DNA of 49,240 nt. Origin: Candidatus Saganbacteria bacterium (GTDB lineage: Bacteria; Margulisbacteria; WOR-1; XYC2-FULL-46-14). The first letter of the stretch is position 1; every line of letters begins with the position of its first letter. Positions 8,270-16,913 of this stretch are shown piece after piece. Below the pieces are notes generated by a model that searched no databases, was not told the origin of the DNA, and worked only from the letters and a program-made list of their open reading frames with translations. A program made the translations under genes and the position numbers. The stretch lies in the NCBI GenBank assembly GCA_013202975.1, contig JABMQY010000005.1, forward strand, positions 1-49,240, in the 5' to 3' direction.

Positions 8270-9458
8270 TGCCTTTTTCCCAGCGGGCCTTTAATCCCGG
8301 ATTATCTATCCACGATAGTAGATAATTGACATATTCTTCACCAGTAACCCCGGTATCGCGTCCGGTGATTTTGATCTTCTTCTCATACTGCCCGCAAACC
8401 TCGAGCGCCATTTCAACATTGGCAGCACGATCTGGATATCCGATATGACGCAAAAGCATTGCAGAGGCCCGAACCATTGAACACGGATCGGCATACTTTG
8501 CCCTTCCCTCTTTAACCATGCGGGGAGCACTGCCATGAATTGCTTCAAACATTGACCATTTCTTCCCAATATTGGCAGAACCAGCAGTTCCAACCCCGCC
8601 CTGAAGCTGAGCGGCCTCGTCAGTTAAAATGTCTCCGTACAGATTAGGCATAACCATAACCTTGAATTCGCTGCGACGAGCAGGATCAATCAACTTGGCT
8701 GTCATAATATCGATATACCACTCGTCTAATTTAATCCCGGGATATTCCTTTGCAATTCGAAAGGCTACTTTTGAAAAACGGCCGTCAGTAGTTTTTACAA
8801 CATTTGATTTTGTAATAACAGTTACCCGATCAATGCTATTTTTCTTGGCATATTCAAAAGCCATGCGGACAATACGCTCTGCTCCCTGCTCAGTTATTAC
8901 TTTAAAATCAAAACTAATATCATCTGAAACGTTTATCCCCTTTGACCCTAGAACATAAGCCCCTTCGGTATTTTCGCGGAAGAAACACCAGTCTATTCCA
9001 TCAGATGGAATTCGAACCGGACGGACATTGGCAAATAAATCCAAATATCGACGCATGGCAACATTGGCACTCTCAATATTTGGCCATTGGTCTCCGGCCT
9101 GAGGAGTAGTTGTCGGTCCTTTTAAAATAACATGGCAAGATTTTAACTCGGCCAATACATCATCCGGAATTGCTTTTTTATGTTTAGCCCGGTTTTCAAT
9201 GGTAAGCCCGGCAATATCTTTAAATTCTACTTTTTTAGAGGCCACTTCACTCTTTAACATGTGTTTTAAAACTGTCTCGGCATGTTTTGAAATAACCTCT
9301 CCAATTCCGTCTCCAAAACAGACTCCGATAATAATAGGTTTTAATTTAGAAAAATCGGTCTCATCCATCCCTTTCTTCAGAACCTCAACCCGCGCCAACT
9401 GCTCCTCAACAATCTTTCCAAACTTCTCTTTTGCCTGATTAACTATATCTTTAGACAT
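8262..9458 (-). CDS. icd: Isocitrate dehydrogenase (NAD(P)-dependent)
   Basis: Oxidatively decarboxylates isocitrate to 2-oxoglutarate. It belongs to the isocitrate/isopropylmalate dehydrogenase family. [13 protein letters not shown] (~44-56) is the family start. The substrate signature [13 protein letters not shown] (130-142) has the S-x-N-x-x-x-R arrangement of isocitrate enzymes rather than isopropylmalate enzymes. [13 protein letters not shown] and [19 protein letters not shown] carry further active-site residues. Cofactor choice is not decided. The gene lies between nfnB and thiG with 8-nt overlaps on both sides. Operon linkage to NfnB makes sense because 2-oxoglutarate and NADPH balance connect both enzymes. 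Homoisocitrate or isopropylmalate dehydrogenase is less likely. Confidence 0.88.
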   Translation of the reverse strand: MSKDIVNQAKEKFGKIVEEQLARVEVLKKGMDETDFSKLKPIIIGVCFGDGIGEVISKHAETVLKHMLKSEVASKKVEFKDIAGLTIENRAKHKKAIPDDVLAELKSCHVILKGPTTTPQAGDQWPNIESANVAMRRYLDLFANVRPVRIPSDGIDWCFFRENTEGAYVLGSKGINVSDDISFDFKVITEQGAERIVRMAFEYAKKNSIDRVTVITKSNVVKTTDGRFSKVAFRIAKEYPGIKLDEWYIDIMTAKLIDPARRSEFKVMVMPNLYGDILTDEAAQLQGGVGTAGSANIGKKWSMFEAIHGSAPRMVKEGRAKYADPCSMVRASAMLLRHIGYPDRAANVEMALEVCGQYEKKIKITGRDTGVTGEEYVNYLLSWIDNPGLKARWEKGSA

Positions 9459-10827
9459 TTAAAAACTCCTTTATTTTACGCGCCGCCACTTTTCCATCCC
9501 CCATTGCAGAGATAACAGTTGCAGCACCGCGGACAATGTCGCCGCCGGCGAAAACTCCCGGAATAGAGGACATTTGCGTAGCTGGGTCAACAATAATCCC
9601 GCCCCACTTCTCGGTCTTTAAATCAGAGGCCGATTGTGGAATAAGCGGATTCGGTTTATTTCCAATCGCAATAACAGCAGTATCAATGGAAACTCGAAAC
9701 TCGGAATTGGGAACTGGTACCGGACGTCTTCTTCCAGACTTATCTGGTTCACCCAACTCCATCTTTAAACACTCTGCTTCTTTAATCCAGCCATTTTCAT
9801 TGCCGAAAAGTTCGGTCGGAGCGGTTAAAAGATGAAAGTCTATCCCCTCTTCTTCTGCCCGCTCAATCTCTTCAATCCTAGCCGGCATCTGCTCTCGAGC
9901 GCGACGATAAATGATCTTTACTTCGTCTGCTCCAAGGCGCAAAGCACAGCGAGCAGCATCCATTGCAACATTTCCCGCTCCAAACACAGCAACTTTCTTT
10001 CCAATTTTGATTGGAGTTAAATATTTTGGGAATTTATAGGCCTTCATCATATTTATTCGGCATAAAAATTCATTGGCAGAATAAACTCCCAACAAATTCT
10101 CCCCGGGAATTCTCATAAAATTAGGAAGCCCGGCTCCGGAACCGACAAAGATGGCTTTATATCCATCTTTAAACAGATCTTCTATCGTTAGAGTCTTTCC
10201 AATCAAGACATCATTTAAAAGCTCTACTCCGAGTGATTTTACATATTCAATTTCTGTTCGAACAATTTTCTTAGGAAGACGAAATTCTGGGATTCCATAG
10301 ATCAAAACCCCACCAGAATCAGACAATGATTCAAACATAGTAACTTTGTATCCCATATGCGCCAAATCCGCCGCACATGTTATCCCCGCCGGCCCCGAGC
10401 CAACAACGGCAACCTTGACTTTTGTACTTCCCTCTCCCTCTGGGAGAGGGATTGAGGGTGAGGGCTGCTCCGACGCAAACCTCTCAAGCGCACCAATAGC
10501 TACAGGCTTCCCCTTAATCCCGAGTATACACAGCTTCTCACACTGATCTTCTTGGGGACAAACGCGTCCGCAAACAGCCGGAAGGGCATTTTTTTCTTTT
10601 ATTTTAGCAAGCGCCTCATCTTGTTTACCTTCGGCGACAAGCTTAATAAAGGCAGGAATGTCGATCTCAACAGGACAACCATCAACACATTTTGGTTTCT
10701 TACATTGTATGCAGCGCTTGGCCTCGGCTTTAGCTGATTCAAGGTCAAACGGAAGGGCAACCTCTTCAAAGTCTTTAATGCGATCAGCTACTGGTCTTTC
10801 GGGTATTTTATGTCTATCAGCAGGCAT
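9451..10827 (-). CDS. nfnB: NfnB / GltD-like NADPH-binding flavoprotein (NADH-dependent ferredoxin:NADP+ oxidoreductase, large subunit)
   Basis: An FAD and NADPH-binding iron-sulfur subunit. With NfnA it couples NADH and reduced ferredoxin oxidation to NADP+ reduction by electron bifurcation. Alone it would resemble the glutamate synthase small subunit. Cysteines C39, C42, C47, C51 and C86, C90, C96, C100 fit two N-terminal [4Fe-4S] clusters. VAVVGSGPAG (~139-148) binds FAD and VAVFGAGNVAMDAAR binds NADPH. I place the start at the second methionine (MPADRHK). The longer reading frame begins at 10851, inside the -10 box. A palindromic repeat encodes residues ~121-134 between the cluster domain and the FAD domain. 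No large GltB subunit is nearby, while nfnA is at 11592, which favours Nfn. First gene of an nfnB-icd-thiG operon. Confidence 0.85.
   Translation of the reverse strand: MPADRHKIPERPVADRIKDFEEVALPFDLESAKAEAKRCIQCKKPKCVDGCPVEIDIPAFIKLVAEGKQDEALAKIKEKNALPAVCGRVCPQEDQCEKLCILGIKGKPVAIGALERFASEQPSPSIPLPEGEGSTKVKVAVVGSGPAGITCAADLAHMGYKVTMFESLSDSGGVLIYGIPEFRLPKKIVRTEIEYVKSLGVELLNDVLIGKTLTIEDLFKDGYKAIFVGSGAGLPNFMRIPGENLLGVYSANEFLCRINMMKAYKFPKYLTPIKIGKKVAVFGAGNVAMDAARCALRLGADEVKIIYRRAREQMPARIEEIERAEEEGIDFHLLTAPTELFGNENGWIKEAECLKMELGEPDKSGRRRPVPVPNSEFRVSIDTAVIAIGNKPNPLIPQSASDLKTEKWGGIIVDPATQMSSIPGVFAGGDIVRGAATVISAMGDGKVAARKIKEFLNV
9688..9715. repeat. Four heptamer units inside nfnB
   Basis: GGAAACT, CGAAACT, CGGAATT and GGGAACT are consecutive 7-base units of the same style as those in thiH. 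They encode part of the segment VPNSEFRVS near the C-terminus of NfnB, where the protein still matches the family in length. Confidence 0.45.
10430..10464. repeat. Palindromic CCCTCTCCC/GGGAGAGGG element inside nfnB
   Basis: CCCTCTCCC (10430-10438) and GGGAGAGGG (10442-10450) form a perfect 9-bp inverted repeat with a 3-nt centre, followed by AGGGTGAGGG. This is the widespread bacterial intergenic palindrome usually written CCCTCACCC...CCCTCTCCC...GGGAGAGGG. Here it is translated in frame as a proline/glycine-rich linker (PSPSIPLPEGEG) in NfnB. Confidence 0.75.
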
Positions 10828-10836
10828 TATTATTAT

Positions 10837-10845
10837 ATTATAACA
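10837..10845 (-). promoter_or_regulatory. Extended -10 promoter of the nfnB-icd-thiG operon
   Basis: TGTTATAAT on the - strand, with a possible -35 TTGTTC 16 bases further upstream. It ends 9 nt before the ATG at 10827. It lies inside the longer reading frame, which argues for the shorter NfnB start. Confidence 0.55.
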
Positions 10846-10871
10846 TAACAAAAAACAAGAACAAAAATCAG

Positions 10872-11537
10872 TTAGCAGGTTTTTCCAAACAAAAGCGGAA
10901 AAATCACATTAAATTCTCGGCGCAGCAAAACAAAGTTACCACCGGCTCTCAATATTTCAAAATTATTTTGAGCCCCACTCGACATTCCAATAATAATATG
11001 ATCTTTTTGGCTCTCGCCACGGATATCGGCTGTGATAGTTTCACCGGTTATCTTTTGATAACCCAGATTTCCATCCATAAATACCAAATATCTCTTTCCA
11101 TCTTGCACAACTTGTGCAACCTTCCCAAAACCCGCTTCTTTACTAGCAGTTAATACAACAAAATCCTGATCTTCCCAAATAGAAGTTTGATCTAAATTCA
11201 CAAATTCAGGATAAATGTCTATCCCGGCTAAATAAGTCCTTAACTGGGTTTTAAGCAAACCAAGTAAGTCTCTATCGTTTTCAACCACAATTATTCCATC
11301 AAATTCACAAGGAAGGCTGCAAGATAAATCTTTGACTCCATACAAAGCAATTAGAGGATACCATTCAAAAAAAGACCTTTGCTCACTGGTGCGACCCCTA
11401 AATTCTTGACTTCGAAATACCAGCTTAGCAACAACTTCAGGATGAAGTTTTAGGGCCTTAAAAGGTTTTCGCGACCCACCAGAAACATTATCTGGAGCAA
11501 AAAACTTTCCTCCTCCCCTAATTGGATTAATAGCCAT
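10872..11537 (-). CDS. Hypothetical protein inserted between nfnA and nfnB
   Basis: I do not recognise this 221-residue protein. It has no signal peptide or membrane segment. The middle (~residues 80-130) has a strand-helix-strand look: FDGIIVVENDRDLLGLLKTQL, then a segment ending DFVVLTASK. This faintly recalls a Rossmann-type methyltransferase with an acidic second strand, but no glycine-rich SAM motif is visible. Shine-Dalgarno AAAGGAG lies 6 nt before the ATG. It has its own alternative-sigma promoter at 11556-11583, so it belongs to the unusual regulon rather than to the redox genes on either side. It separates nfnA from nfnB. Confidence 0.75.
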   Translation of the reverse strand: MAINPIRGGGKFFAPDNVSGGSRKPFKALKLHPEVVAKLVFRSQEFRGRTSEQRSFFEWYPLIALYGVKDLSCSLPCEFDGIIVVENDRDLLGLLKTQLRTYLAGIDIYPEFVNLDQTSIWEDQDFVVLTASKEAGFGKVAQVVQDGKRYLVFMDGNLGYQKITGETITADIRGESQKDHIIIGMSSGAQNNFEILRAGGNFVLLRREFNVIFPLLFGKTC

Positions 11538-11555
11538 CGGATTCTCCTTTATATC

Positions 11556-11583
11556 ATATCGGCAGGAAAAAGAGAAAATTTCA
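11556..11583 (-). promoter_or_regulatory. Alternative-sigma promoter of the gene at 10872-11537
   Basis: The -35 box TGAAATTT (11583-11576), 12 bases, then the -10 box GCCGATAT (11563-11556), on the - strand. This -10 is the closest in the window to the FliA-type consensus GCCGATAA. A short leader with Shine-Dalgarno follows. Confidence 0.8.
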
Positions 11584-11591
11584 GCAGAAAA

Positions 11592-12428
11592 CTATAAATG
11601 AGCTAATTTACAGACATGGTCCGAGGCAATCTTTTCTTTATCTTTGTAGGCAGATAGGCGGGCTTTTAACTCTTTGAAGTCAACTAAGTGGCCGTCAAAC
11701 TCCGGACCATCAACACATCCAAATTTCGTCTGCCCACCAACCGTAACACGGCAAACACCGCACATTCCGGTTGCATCAAGCATAATTGGGTTTAAACTGA
11801 CAATTGTTTTAATCTTTGCCGGGGCTGTTACATGGCAGACCGCTTCCATCATCGGGACCGGACCGACCGCATAGACCAGATTAATCTCAATTGAGGAGTC
11901 TTCAAGCATCTCTTTAAGAATCTCGGTGACAAAACCCTTGCGCCCGCACGACCCATCATCAGTAGTTATCAAAAGTTCGTCAGTAATAGATTTAATTTTG
12001 GCTTCCGAAAGAAGAAGGTCTTTACAACGGGCTCCAATAATAGTTGTTACTTTATTCCCAGCATCTTTGTAAGCTTTGATAGCAGGATAAATTTCGGCGA
12101 TCCCAACTCCGCCGCCAATCACAACCACATGGCCAACCTTATTTATATGGGCCGGGGTTCCAAGAGGACCGAGGATATTCTTAATTTCTGAACCAACTTC
12201 CAGGCTGCCCAGATAGCAGGTTGATGCTCCGGCCTCCTGGAATATAATCGTAACTTTTCCGGATTCAGGATCCTTGTCGGCGATAGTTAATGGAATTCGC
12301 TCTCCCTCTTCATTAATACGCAAGACCACAAACTGTCCAGCCTTGGCAGACCTCGCAATCATTGGCGCATCTACCTCAATCTGGACAATATTTTGCGCTA
12401 AGCGCTCTTTTGACAGAATCTTTGGCAT
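11592..12428 (-). CDS. nfnA: NfnA / sulfide dehydrogenase-type FAD/NAD-binding subunit
   Basis: The small subunit of the NADH-dependent reduced-ferredoxin:NADP+ oxidoreductase, carrying FAD, the NADH site and a [2Fe-2S] cluster. An FNR-like FAD domain (residues ~1-95, with RIPLTIADKD) precedes an NAD domain (GHVVVIGGGVGIAEIYPAIK, ~99-118). The C-terminal cluster motif is LDATGMCGVCRV: C223, C226 and C238, with an aspartate at 218 where a fourth ligand is expected. Asp ligation is what I recall for NfnA. 278 residues is the normal size. Its partner nfnB starts 765 nt downstream, after an unrelated gene with its own promoter. A role with a pyrimidine or glutamate synthase partner is less likely given NfnB. 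Confidence 0.88.
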   Translation of the reverse strand: MPKILSKERLAQNIVQIEVDAPMIARSAKAGQFVVLRINEEGERIPLTIADKDPESGKVTIIFQEAGASTCYLGSLEVGSEIKNILGPLGTPAHINKVGHVVVIGGGVGIAEIYPAIKAYKDAGNKVTTIIGARCKDLLLSEAKIKSITDELLITTDDGSCGRKGFVTEILKEMLEDSSIEINLVYAVGPVPMMEAVCHVTAPAKIKTIVSLNPIMLDATGMCGVCRVTVGGQTKFGCVDGPEFDGHLVDFKELKARLSAYKDKEKIASDHVCKLAHL

Positions 12429-12433
12429 TAATA

Positions 12434-12442
12434 ATTATAACA
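12434..12442 (-). promoter_or_regulatory. Extended -10 promoter of nfnA
   Basis: TGTTATAAT on the - strand ends 5 nt before the nfnA ATG. No Shine-Dalgarno fits, so a leaderless mRNA is predicted. Confidence 0.55.
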
Positions 12443-12469
12443 TAAAACCATTATTACCCAGCCTAAAGA

Positions 12470-12799
12470 TCAACCCCGTGGTGTAAGTTTAAAAGATTCA
12501 ACCTCACTGTTTTGAAATAAGTCTGTTCCATGAACTAAGGATGATCCATGGTCTTCTCGACTATCAAGTAGAATATGGAATCCAAATACTTCACTTTCAA
12601 TCTCAGCTACCCTTCCAAAGGCAGCAGAAAAAGCATATGCTTCAAGAAATCTATTGTCATCCATATCTTCAATAAGCCCCGGGCCCATACGATCCTCAAC
12701 AAGACGCACTGAAGCTGCACCAAAATCTCTAACCCTTGCACTAAAATTATTCCAACGAATCGGCGCTGGTGTCGCAGAAATTCTTCCTAAATTTTTCAT
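12470..12799 (-). CDS. Small hypothetical protein
   Basis: I do not recognise this 109-residue protein. It is soluble and mixed in charge, with an acidic centre (GPGLIEDMDDNRFLEAY near residue 40) and no cysteines. A strong Shine-Dalgarno, AGGAGGTG, lies 8 nt before the ATG, and a dedicated alternative-sigma promoter is at 12840-12867. Together these make it a real gene rather than a chance frame. It directly follows the family A/B cluster on the same strand, so it may act with those proteins, but it has its own promoter. Confidence 0.7.
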   Translation of the reverse strand: MKNLGRISATPAPIRWNNFSARVRDFGAASVRLVEDRMGPGLIEDMDDNRFLEAYAFSAAFGRVAEIESEVFGFHILLDSREDHGSSLVHGTDLFQNSEVESFKLTPRG

Positions 12800-12839
12800 T
12801 AATATTCACCTCCTTTTTCTTTCAGGATGTTACATATAT

Positions 12840-12867
12840 TTATCGACCATTCTACCAAAAAATTTCA
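12840..12867 (-). promoter_or_regulatory. Alternative-sigma promoter of the gene at 12470-12799
   Basis: The -35 box TGAAATTT (12867-12860), 12 bases, then the -10 box GTCGATAA (12847-12840), on the - strand. A leader of about 35 nt with a strong Shine-Dalgarno follows. Confidence 0.8.
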
Positions 12868-12880
12868 CTTTTTAGAGGAA

Positions 12881-15109
12881 TTATTTTGGGGCGGCAAGCA
12901 AACGGGGGGGAGACAATAATCGGCTAAAATAGAACTCTTCTGGATTTTTTGTATCTAGCCTGCCATCACGATTTAACTGCCTAACATAATAGACTAAATT
13001 TCTAGAAAAATCCTCAAACAGGCCCTCATACTCTACACCATGTAAATTCTTTAAATTTATATATTCTTGCTTTTGTTTATCAGTCAACTGATGCTCCCAA
13101 ATTAGACGTGCTAAGCCTAAACAAAAAACCCCAAAAATTCTGGCACTCTGCTTAGATTCTCTAAATCTCATCATCGTCTGATCCCAGTAGTTTAATACCA
13201 GGGATCCCTGTGATGAATAAAAATCAAAAGCACTGCTCTCTTCCAGCGTTTTGCTGACTGCCTCGCGCAAAGAGAGCTTGGCAGACCCCCGTGGAATATG
13301 GCGGCTTTTTTGCACCGAACGAATAAAATTGAGCAGGTGTCTTGGGAAAAACTCAAAAAGCTCGGCTAATGACTCAAGCTCTTCCTGGCAAAAGACATAG
13401 TTGACACTATTCCATAAGTTGACAGCATAGTCTTCTTTTATTTTTTTCCTTAAGCTGGCAAAGCGGGACAAATCACGAGGATCATCTCTCTCCCACTCAT
13501 TCTTTAATATTCTATCCATTAATAATCGATAATCGGCCTCCGGTAAGGGCATCATTGATCCGTTTGTCTTTACATGTCCACCTATGCTCTTTCTTATTCT
13601 ATCCATTACTTTTTGGGCAAACGATTCTGGGTACGGGACCATCTCATAATCGCCGCTTTCTGAATCATAAATTAACAGCCCTTTCTCGTTAAAAATAAAA
13701 TGCAAAAACATCGGATCCGTTGATAAAAGCATCTGCGGCACCTGTCCAATTAAACCGACAAACTCTATAACATCCTCAATTTTAAGATACTCTTTTTGGT
13801 GTATATTCCAAAATATCTTGTTTTTAAATAATTCATTAAGATTATTCCCCTTATCTTTTTCCTCCTTGAGCAGTGCCAGCCCTAGTCTTAAATAGATACT
13901 CTTTGTAAATCTACTATCATCCTTAAGATATTTGCGCCTTGTGCCCTTATTAATTTGAGCATTAATAAAATCATTTACCCGGGTCAAAACCCTAGAATAA
14001 ACATTTTGTTGCCGCAGACTAAAAAATGAAAGCTGGGCAAAAAGTATAGTTGCTTGCGGAGTGAAGGGAATAAAGAGCTCTTCGCGCGGCTCATCTGCCC
14101 CAATTATTTCCCGATTTTCTACCCAGAACAAAATTCCGCCATAGGCTATTTTTTTTAAGTAGGTCCAGGGTTTAATCCGCGGAGGATATTCTAATAAACT
14201 GATCATAGCAATCCGCTGAAAATTCATTTTTGGGTTTACCGCTCTCACCTCATCCATACTAGAAAAACCGGTCATATCCAGGCCGCGTCTAACCGATGCC
14301 ATTTTGGCCAATTCGGCTATTATCGGACCATTTAATCCGGCACTCGGATCAAGATGGTTTTTATAATAAGTTGACACCAGATTACCCCGAAAGCTTTGCG
14401 CCGCCTCAACCATTTGATCAGATGGAATCATCATTTCAACAGCAGAAACATAGCTTTTTCTCTTCCTGGAACCAGTTAATTTCCCTAAAAACTCTTTTAG
14501 TCCCGGAGCCAATTCAGCCTTTTCTTCCTGTCTGATCTTACGAATAGCTGCCTGCAAAATTAAATCCACCTGATACTGCGGTAGAAAAAAGGCATCCTGC
14601 CCTTTAGTCTTATCAGAAAAAAATTGCAGAAATTCCTTTATCTCAATATATCCAGGTTTTTTTCTCATTTTGGGGGATTTTAATTCTAAAGTAACCAGAA
14701 ACATCAAAATATCTCTTAGCTGATCCGGAGAAAAATTATCAATTAAGAGATCAATCCGGCCGGGAATCATACTAAGCTCTCTCTGCTCAAAACAAAGACT
14801 AATCTTATTAGAATAAAGGCTGTCAATAACTAAGCCAACAGAAGAAGCCAGGGAGCGCACAATCATCTCCTCTTCATTCCGCTCAACCTTTAAATCATGT
14901 CTGCTATGGGCATTTACAATATTCCCTAATCCCTTATTCAAAAAAGAGGTTACCCTTTGCAAGACCTCGTCATTTGAAAGAACACTTTCAATATCAGGGC
15001 GGGAAAACAAATTAAGTGCAGCCAGATTTGCTTTTGGAAGCATTTTGGGGGCAAACTTTAACCTATTCCATCTTTGGATTGTTTTTATCTTCATTTTTTT
15101 CTTCCCCAT
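12881..15109 (-). CDS. Large hypothetical protein, family B (copy 2)
   Basis: Function not recognised; 742 residues, soluble, mostly helical. It is a clear paralog of the protein at 18575-20752. Shared blocks in order: LNLFSRPDI near the N-terminus, MTGF near residue 280, ELFIPF near 350, KNKIFWNIHQKEYLKIEDVIEF near 440, LAELFEFFPRHLL near 610 and LLSPPRLL at the end. The last third (FFPRHLL, then GLARLIWEHQLTDKQKQEY, then FEDFSRNLVYYV) resembles the layout of anthrax-lethal-factor-like peptidase domains but lacks an HExxH metal site. The start overlaps the family A gene upstream by 19 nt. An internal ATG at 15094 (MKIKTIQ) matches the paralog start (MKIVQKG) and may be the true one. Last gene of the A/B operon. 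Confidence 0.75.
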   Translation of the reverse strand: MGKKKMKIKTIQRWNRLKFAPKMLPKANLAALNLFSRPDIESVLSNDEVLQRVTSFLNKGLGNIVNAHSRHDLKVERNEEEMIVRSLASSVGLVIDSLYSNKISLCFEQRELSMIPGRIDLLIDNFSPDQLRDILMFLVTLELKSPKMRKKPGYIEIKEFLQFFSDKTKGQDAFFLPQYQVDLILQAAIRKIRQEEKAELAPGLKEFLGKLTGSRKRKSYVSAVEMMIPSDQMVEAAQSFRGNLVSTYYKNHLDPSAGLNGPIIAELAKMASVRRGLDMTGFSSMDEVRAVNPKMNFQRIAMISLLEYPPRIKPWTYLKKIAYGGILFWVENREIIGADEPREELFIPFTPQATILFAQLSFFSLRQQNVYSRVLTRVNDFINAQINKGTRRKYLKDDSRFTKSIYLRLGLALLKEEKDKGNNLNELFKNKIFWNIHQKEYLKIEDVIEFVGLIGQVPQMLLSTDPMFLHFIFNEKGLLIYDSESGDYEMVPYPESFAQKVMDRIRKSIGGHVKTNGSMMPLPEADYRLLMDRILKNEWERDDPRDLSRFASLRKKIKEDYAVNLWNSVNYVFCQEELESLAELFEFFPRHLLNFIRSVQKSRHIPRGSAKLSLREAVSKTLEESSAFDFYSSQGSLVLNYWDQTMMRFRESKQSARIFGVFCLGLARLIWEHQLTDKQKQEYINLKNLHGVEYEGLFEDFSRNLVYYVRQLNRDGRLDTKNPEEFYFSRLLSPPRLLAAPK

Positions 15110-16872
15110 CTTCTTCTTTTTCGCCCTTTTTGGGGACTTGGAGATGGTTTTATCTCAACACTGTTTTTATCAGGATAACTGACCGCTTCTACCATCTTTG
15201 CCGAATCATCATTCCATAATCCATCAAACGGCCGCTCCACTCCTCCTCGATACTGTCTATTAACTCCATCTTGATTCCCCTCCAAAGCATTAGACACATA
15301 GTCACTCTCTCCAAGTTTTTTCTTTTTCCCCGCTGCCTCCTCCTCGCTATCATCATCTTCTTCAAAGAATTTCTCAGTCAAAAAAAGCTTCTGGCCTTTA
15401 TACTCTTCTCCCAACACCTCTCGAAGCATCCAATCAGGCACTACCGCTAAAAGGACTTTAATAAATCGACTATCCCGATCAAACATATTTAGGTGAGCAC
15501 GAAGAATTTCTAACAATTTAATAAGCACCTTTTTATCACGGGGAGACTTTTTCTTATAAAGCAGTCCGACAAAGATCTCTTTGAGTTTTTCTTGGGGCAT
15601 TATGAGAGAGAGCAATTCAAGTATCTGAAGCATACTAAGCAGGGCATCTTCATATTCTCGGTTAGACCACTTAATCTTATGCATTCTTCTAAAGGTAAGA
15701 TCGATCATCCCTTTGGAGGCAGTTACAAACTTATCTGTCGGAACTATCTCACAAACCTTCTCCAAAAGCCCAAGATATTTTTCATCATGAGCCAGCAAGA
15801 CACTATTCAACAATGCACCACTGACATATTTCTCGATAGTCTCCTCATCATCAAGCAGTGATGAGGCTTGCAATACCATTGCCCGCAAATTGGGGTCATC
15901 AAATTTGGTAATTATATCCCTTTGTAAATTTGGGGCATGGCTTCTTACCATTTTGGCTAAAACTTCTGGGTCAATCTTATACAAAAGAATCCCCCATTTA
16001 GCGTAACATAGTGCGATCCCGCGGTGTTTTAAGCCTTGCATGCTTTTCTGTACAAGTTGGACCGCATCTGCACTGGTTAAAGGAACCAATGCCTTCACCT
16101 TTTTCTTCTGAGAGACCTGGGCCTTCTTTTCTACATACTCCTCTTCTATTTTTGCCTTTAATTCATCCTCAGTCAAAGAATCATCCAGCAATAATATTTC
16201 CATCTTTTTAAGGACACTATCCTTCTTTTCCAATCCCAGAACAATCTCTCTTACCAGATTCAAGAAGCCAATCTCTACCTCGCACTCAAGTGCCTTGGCA
16301 ATTAAGGAGGCCATTTTCATATCTTTAATCTTCTCCCCATCAAAAGTTATATCCGTTTTTAATTCTAAAAATGGATTGTTAATCGCAGAAGTTTTTTTCT
16401 TGACAGCCGTCGCTGCTTTTTTCTTTTTTACTGGAACCAAATCTTTAGCAGGTTCCGCTTCAGGAGTTGAAACATCAAACTCAGCAAAAGAACCTCTTAT
16501 CGATTTTTTGACTAGAGTAAAAAGCTTGGGAAGCTGATCAAGACCGCCGCTCTTCTCTCTGACTCTGCCATAAAGGTCCTCTCCAGCTTCAACTAAGGTA
16601 TCGGGAAAGATAAAAGACTCAATACCGGCAAATTGCTCTTTATGTTCTTGCACAACTTGCGCAACTCTTCCGCAGGCAATAAATAAGACAGGATCAGACG
16701 CTAAAGCCGTAGAAAGAGCAAGTATATTAGAAATATCATCGGAGTCGATCTCTCCACAAACAGCCTTGGTGGTTGTCTCAAGCTGCGCCGCAAGCTTTGC
16801 AGCATCCCTGGTCGCAGCGTGATGGGAAAAAGCACGATTTATCCCTTTAGTTGTAATACGTAGTTTTAGCAT
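15091..16872 (-). CDS. Large hypothetical protein, family A (copy 3)
   Basis: Function not recognised; 593 residues, soluble, helical. It is a paralog of the genes at 16914-18578 and 20761-22068. Shared features are ITTKGINRAF at the N-terminus, INNPFLEL near 165, a D-rich block with DDPNLRAMVLQASSLLDDEETIEKYVSG near 330, and a C-terminal helical half. Peculiar to this copy are lysine-rich linkers (VKKKKAATAVKKK), an acidic run EEDDDSEEE near 520 and a strongly basic end (GRKRRRWGRKK). The basic tail could bind nucleic acid or membrane; that is inference. The alternative-sigma -10 box ends 6 nt before the ATG, so a leaderless transcript is predicted. The gene overlaps the following family B gene by 19 nt. 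Confidence 0.72.
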   Translation of the reverse strand: MLKLRITTKGINRAFSHHAATRDAAKLAAQLETTTKAVCGEIDSDDISNILALSTALASDPVLFIACGRVAQVVQEHKEQFAGIESFIFPDTLVEAGEDLYGRVREKSGGLDQLPKLFTLVKKSIRGSFAEFDVSTPEAEPAKDLVPVKKKKAATAVKKKTSAINNPFLELKTDITFDGEKIKDMKMASLIAKALECEVEIGFLNLVREIVLGLEKKDSVLKKMEILLLDDSLTEDELKAKIEEEYVEKKAQVSQKKKVKALVPLTSADAVQLVQKSMQGLKHRGIALCYAKWGILLYKIDPEVLAKMVRSHAPNLQRDIITKFDDPNLRAMVLQASSLLDDEETIEKYVSGALLNSVLLAHDEKYLGLLEKVCEIVPTDKFVTASKGMIDLTFRRMHKIKWSNREYEDALLSMLQILELLSLIMPQEKLKEIFVGLLYKKKSPRDKKVLIKLLEILRAHLNMFDRDSRFIKVLLAVVPDWMLREVLGEEYKGQKLFLTEKFFEEDDDSEEEAAGKKKKLGESDYVSNALEGNQDGVNRQYRGGVERPFDGLWNDDSAKMVEAVSYPDKNSVEIKPSPSPQKGRKRRRWGRKK

Positions 16873-16878
16873 GTATAT

Positions 16879-16906
16879 TTATCTTGAAGAAAAGAAGAAA
16901 ATTTCA
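16879..16906 (-). promoter_or_regulatory. Alternative-sigma promoter inside the A/B cluster
   Basis: The -35 box TGAAATTT (16906-16899), 12 bases, then the -10 box CAAGATAA (16886-16879), on the - strand. The upstream extension AATAACC is shared with the site at 29675-29702. The ATG at 16872 is 6 nt away: leaderless. It starts a second transcript (A3-B2) within the cluster. Confidence 0.8.
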
Positions 16907-16913
16907 GGTTATT

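Noticed and set aside
10828-10851. Longer NfnB starting at the first methionine of the frame
   Set aside because: The extra codons are the -10 box itself (TAT AAT) and family members start near MPADRHK.
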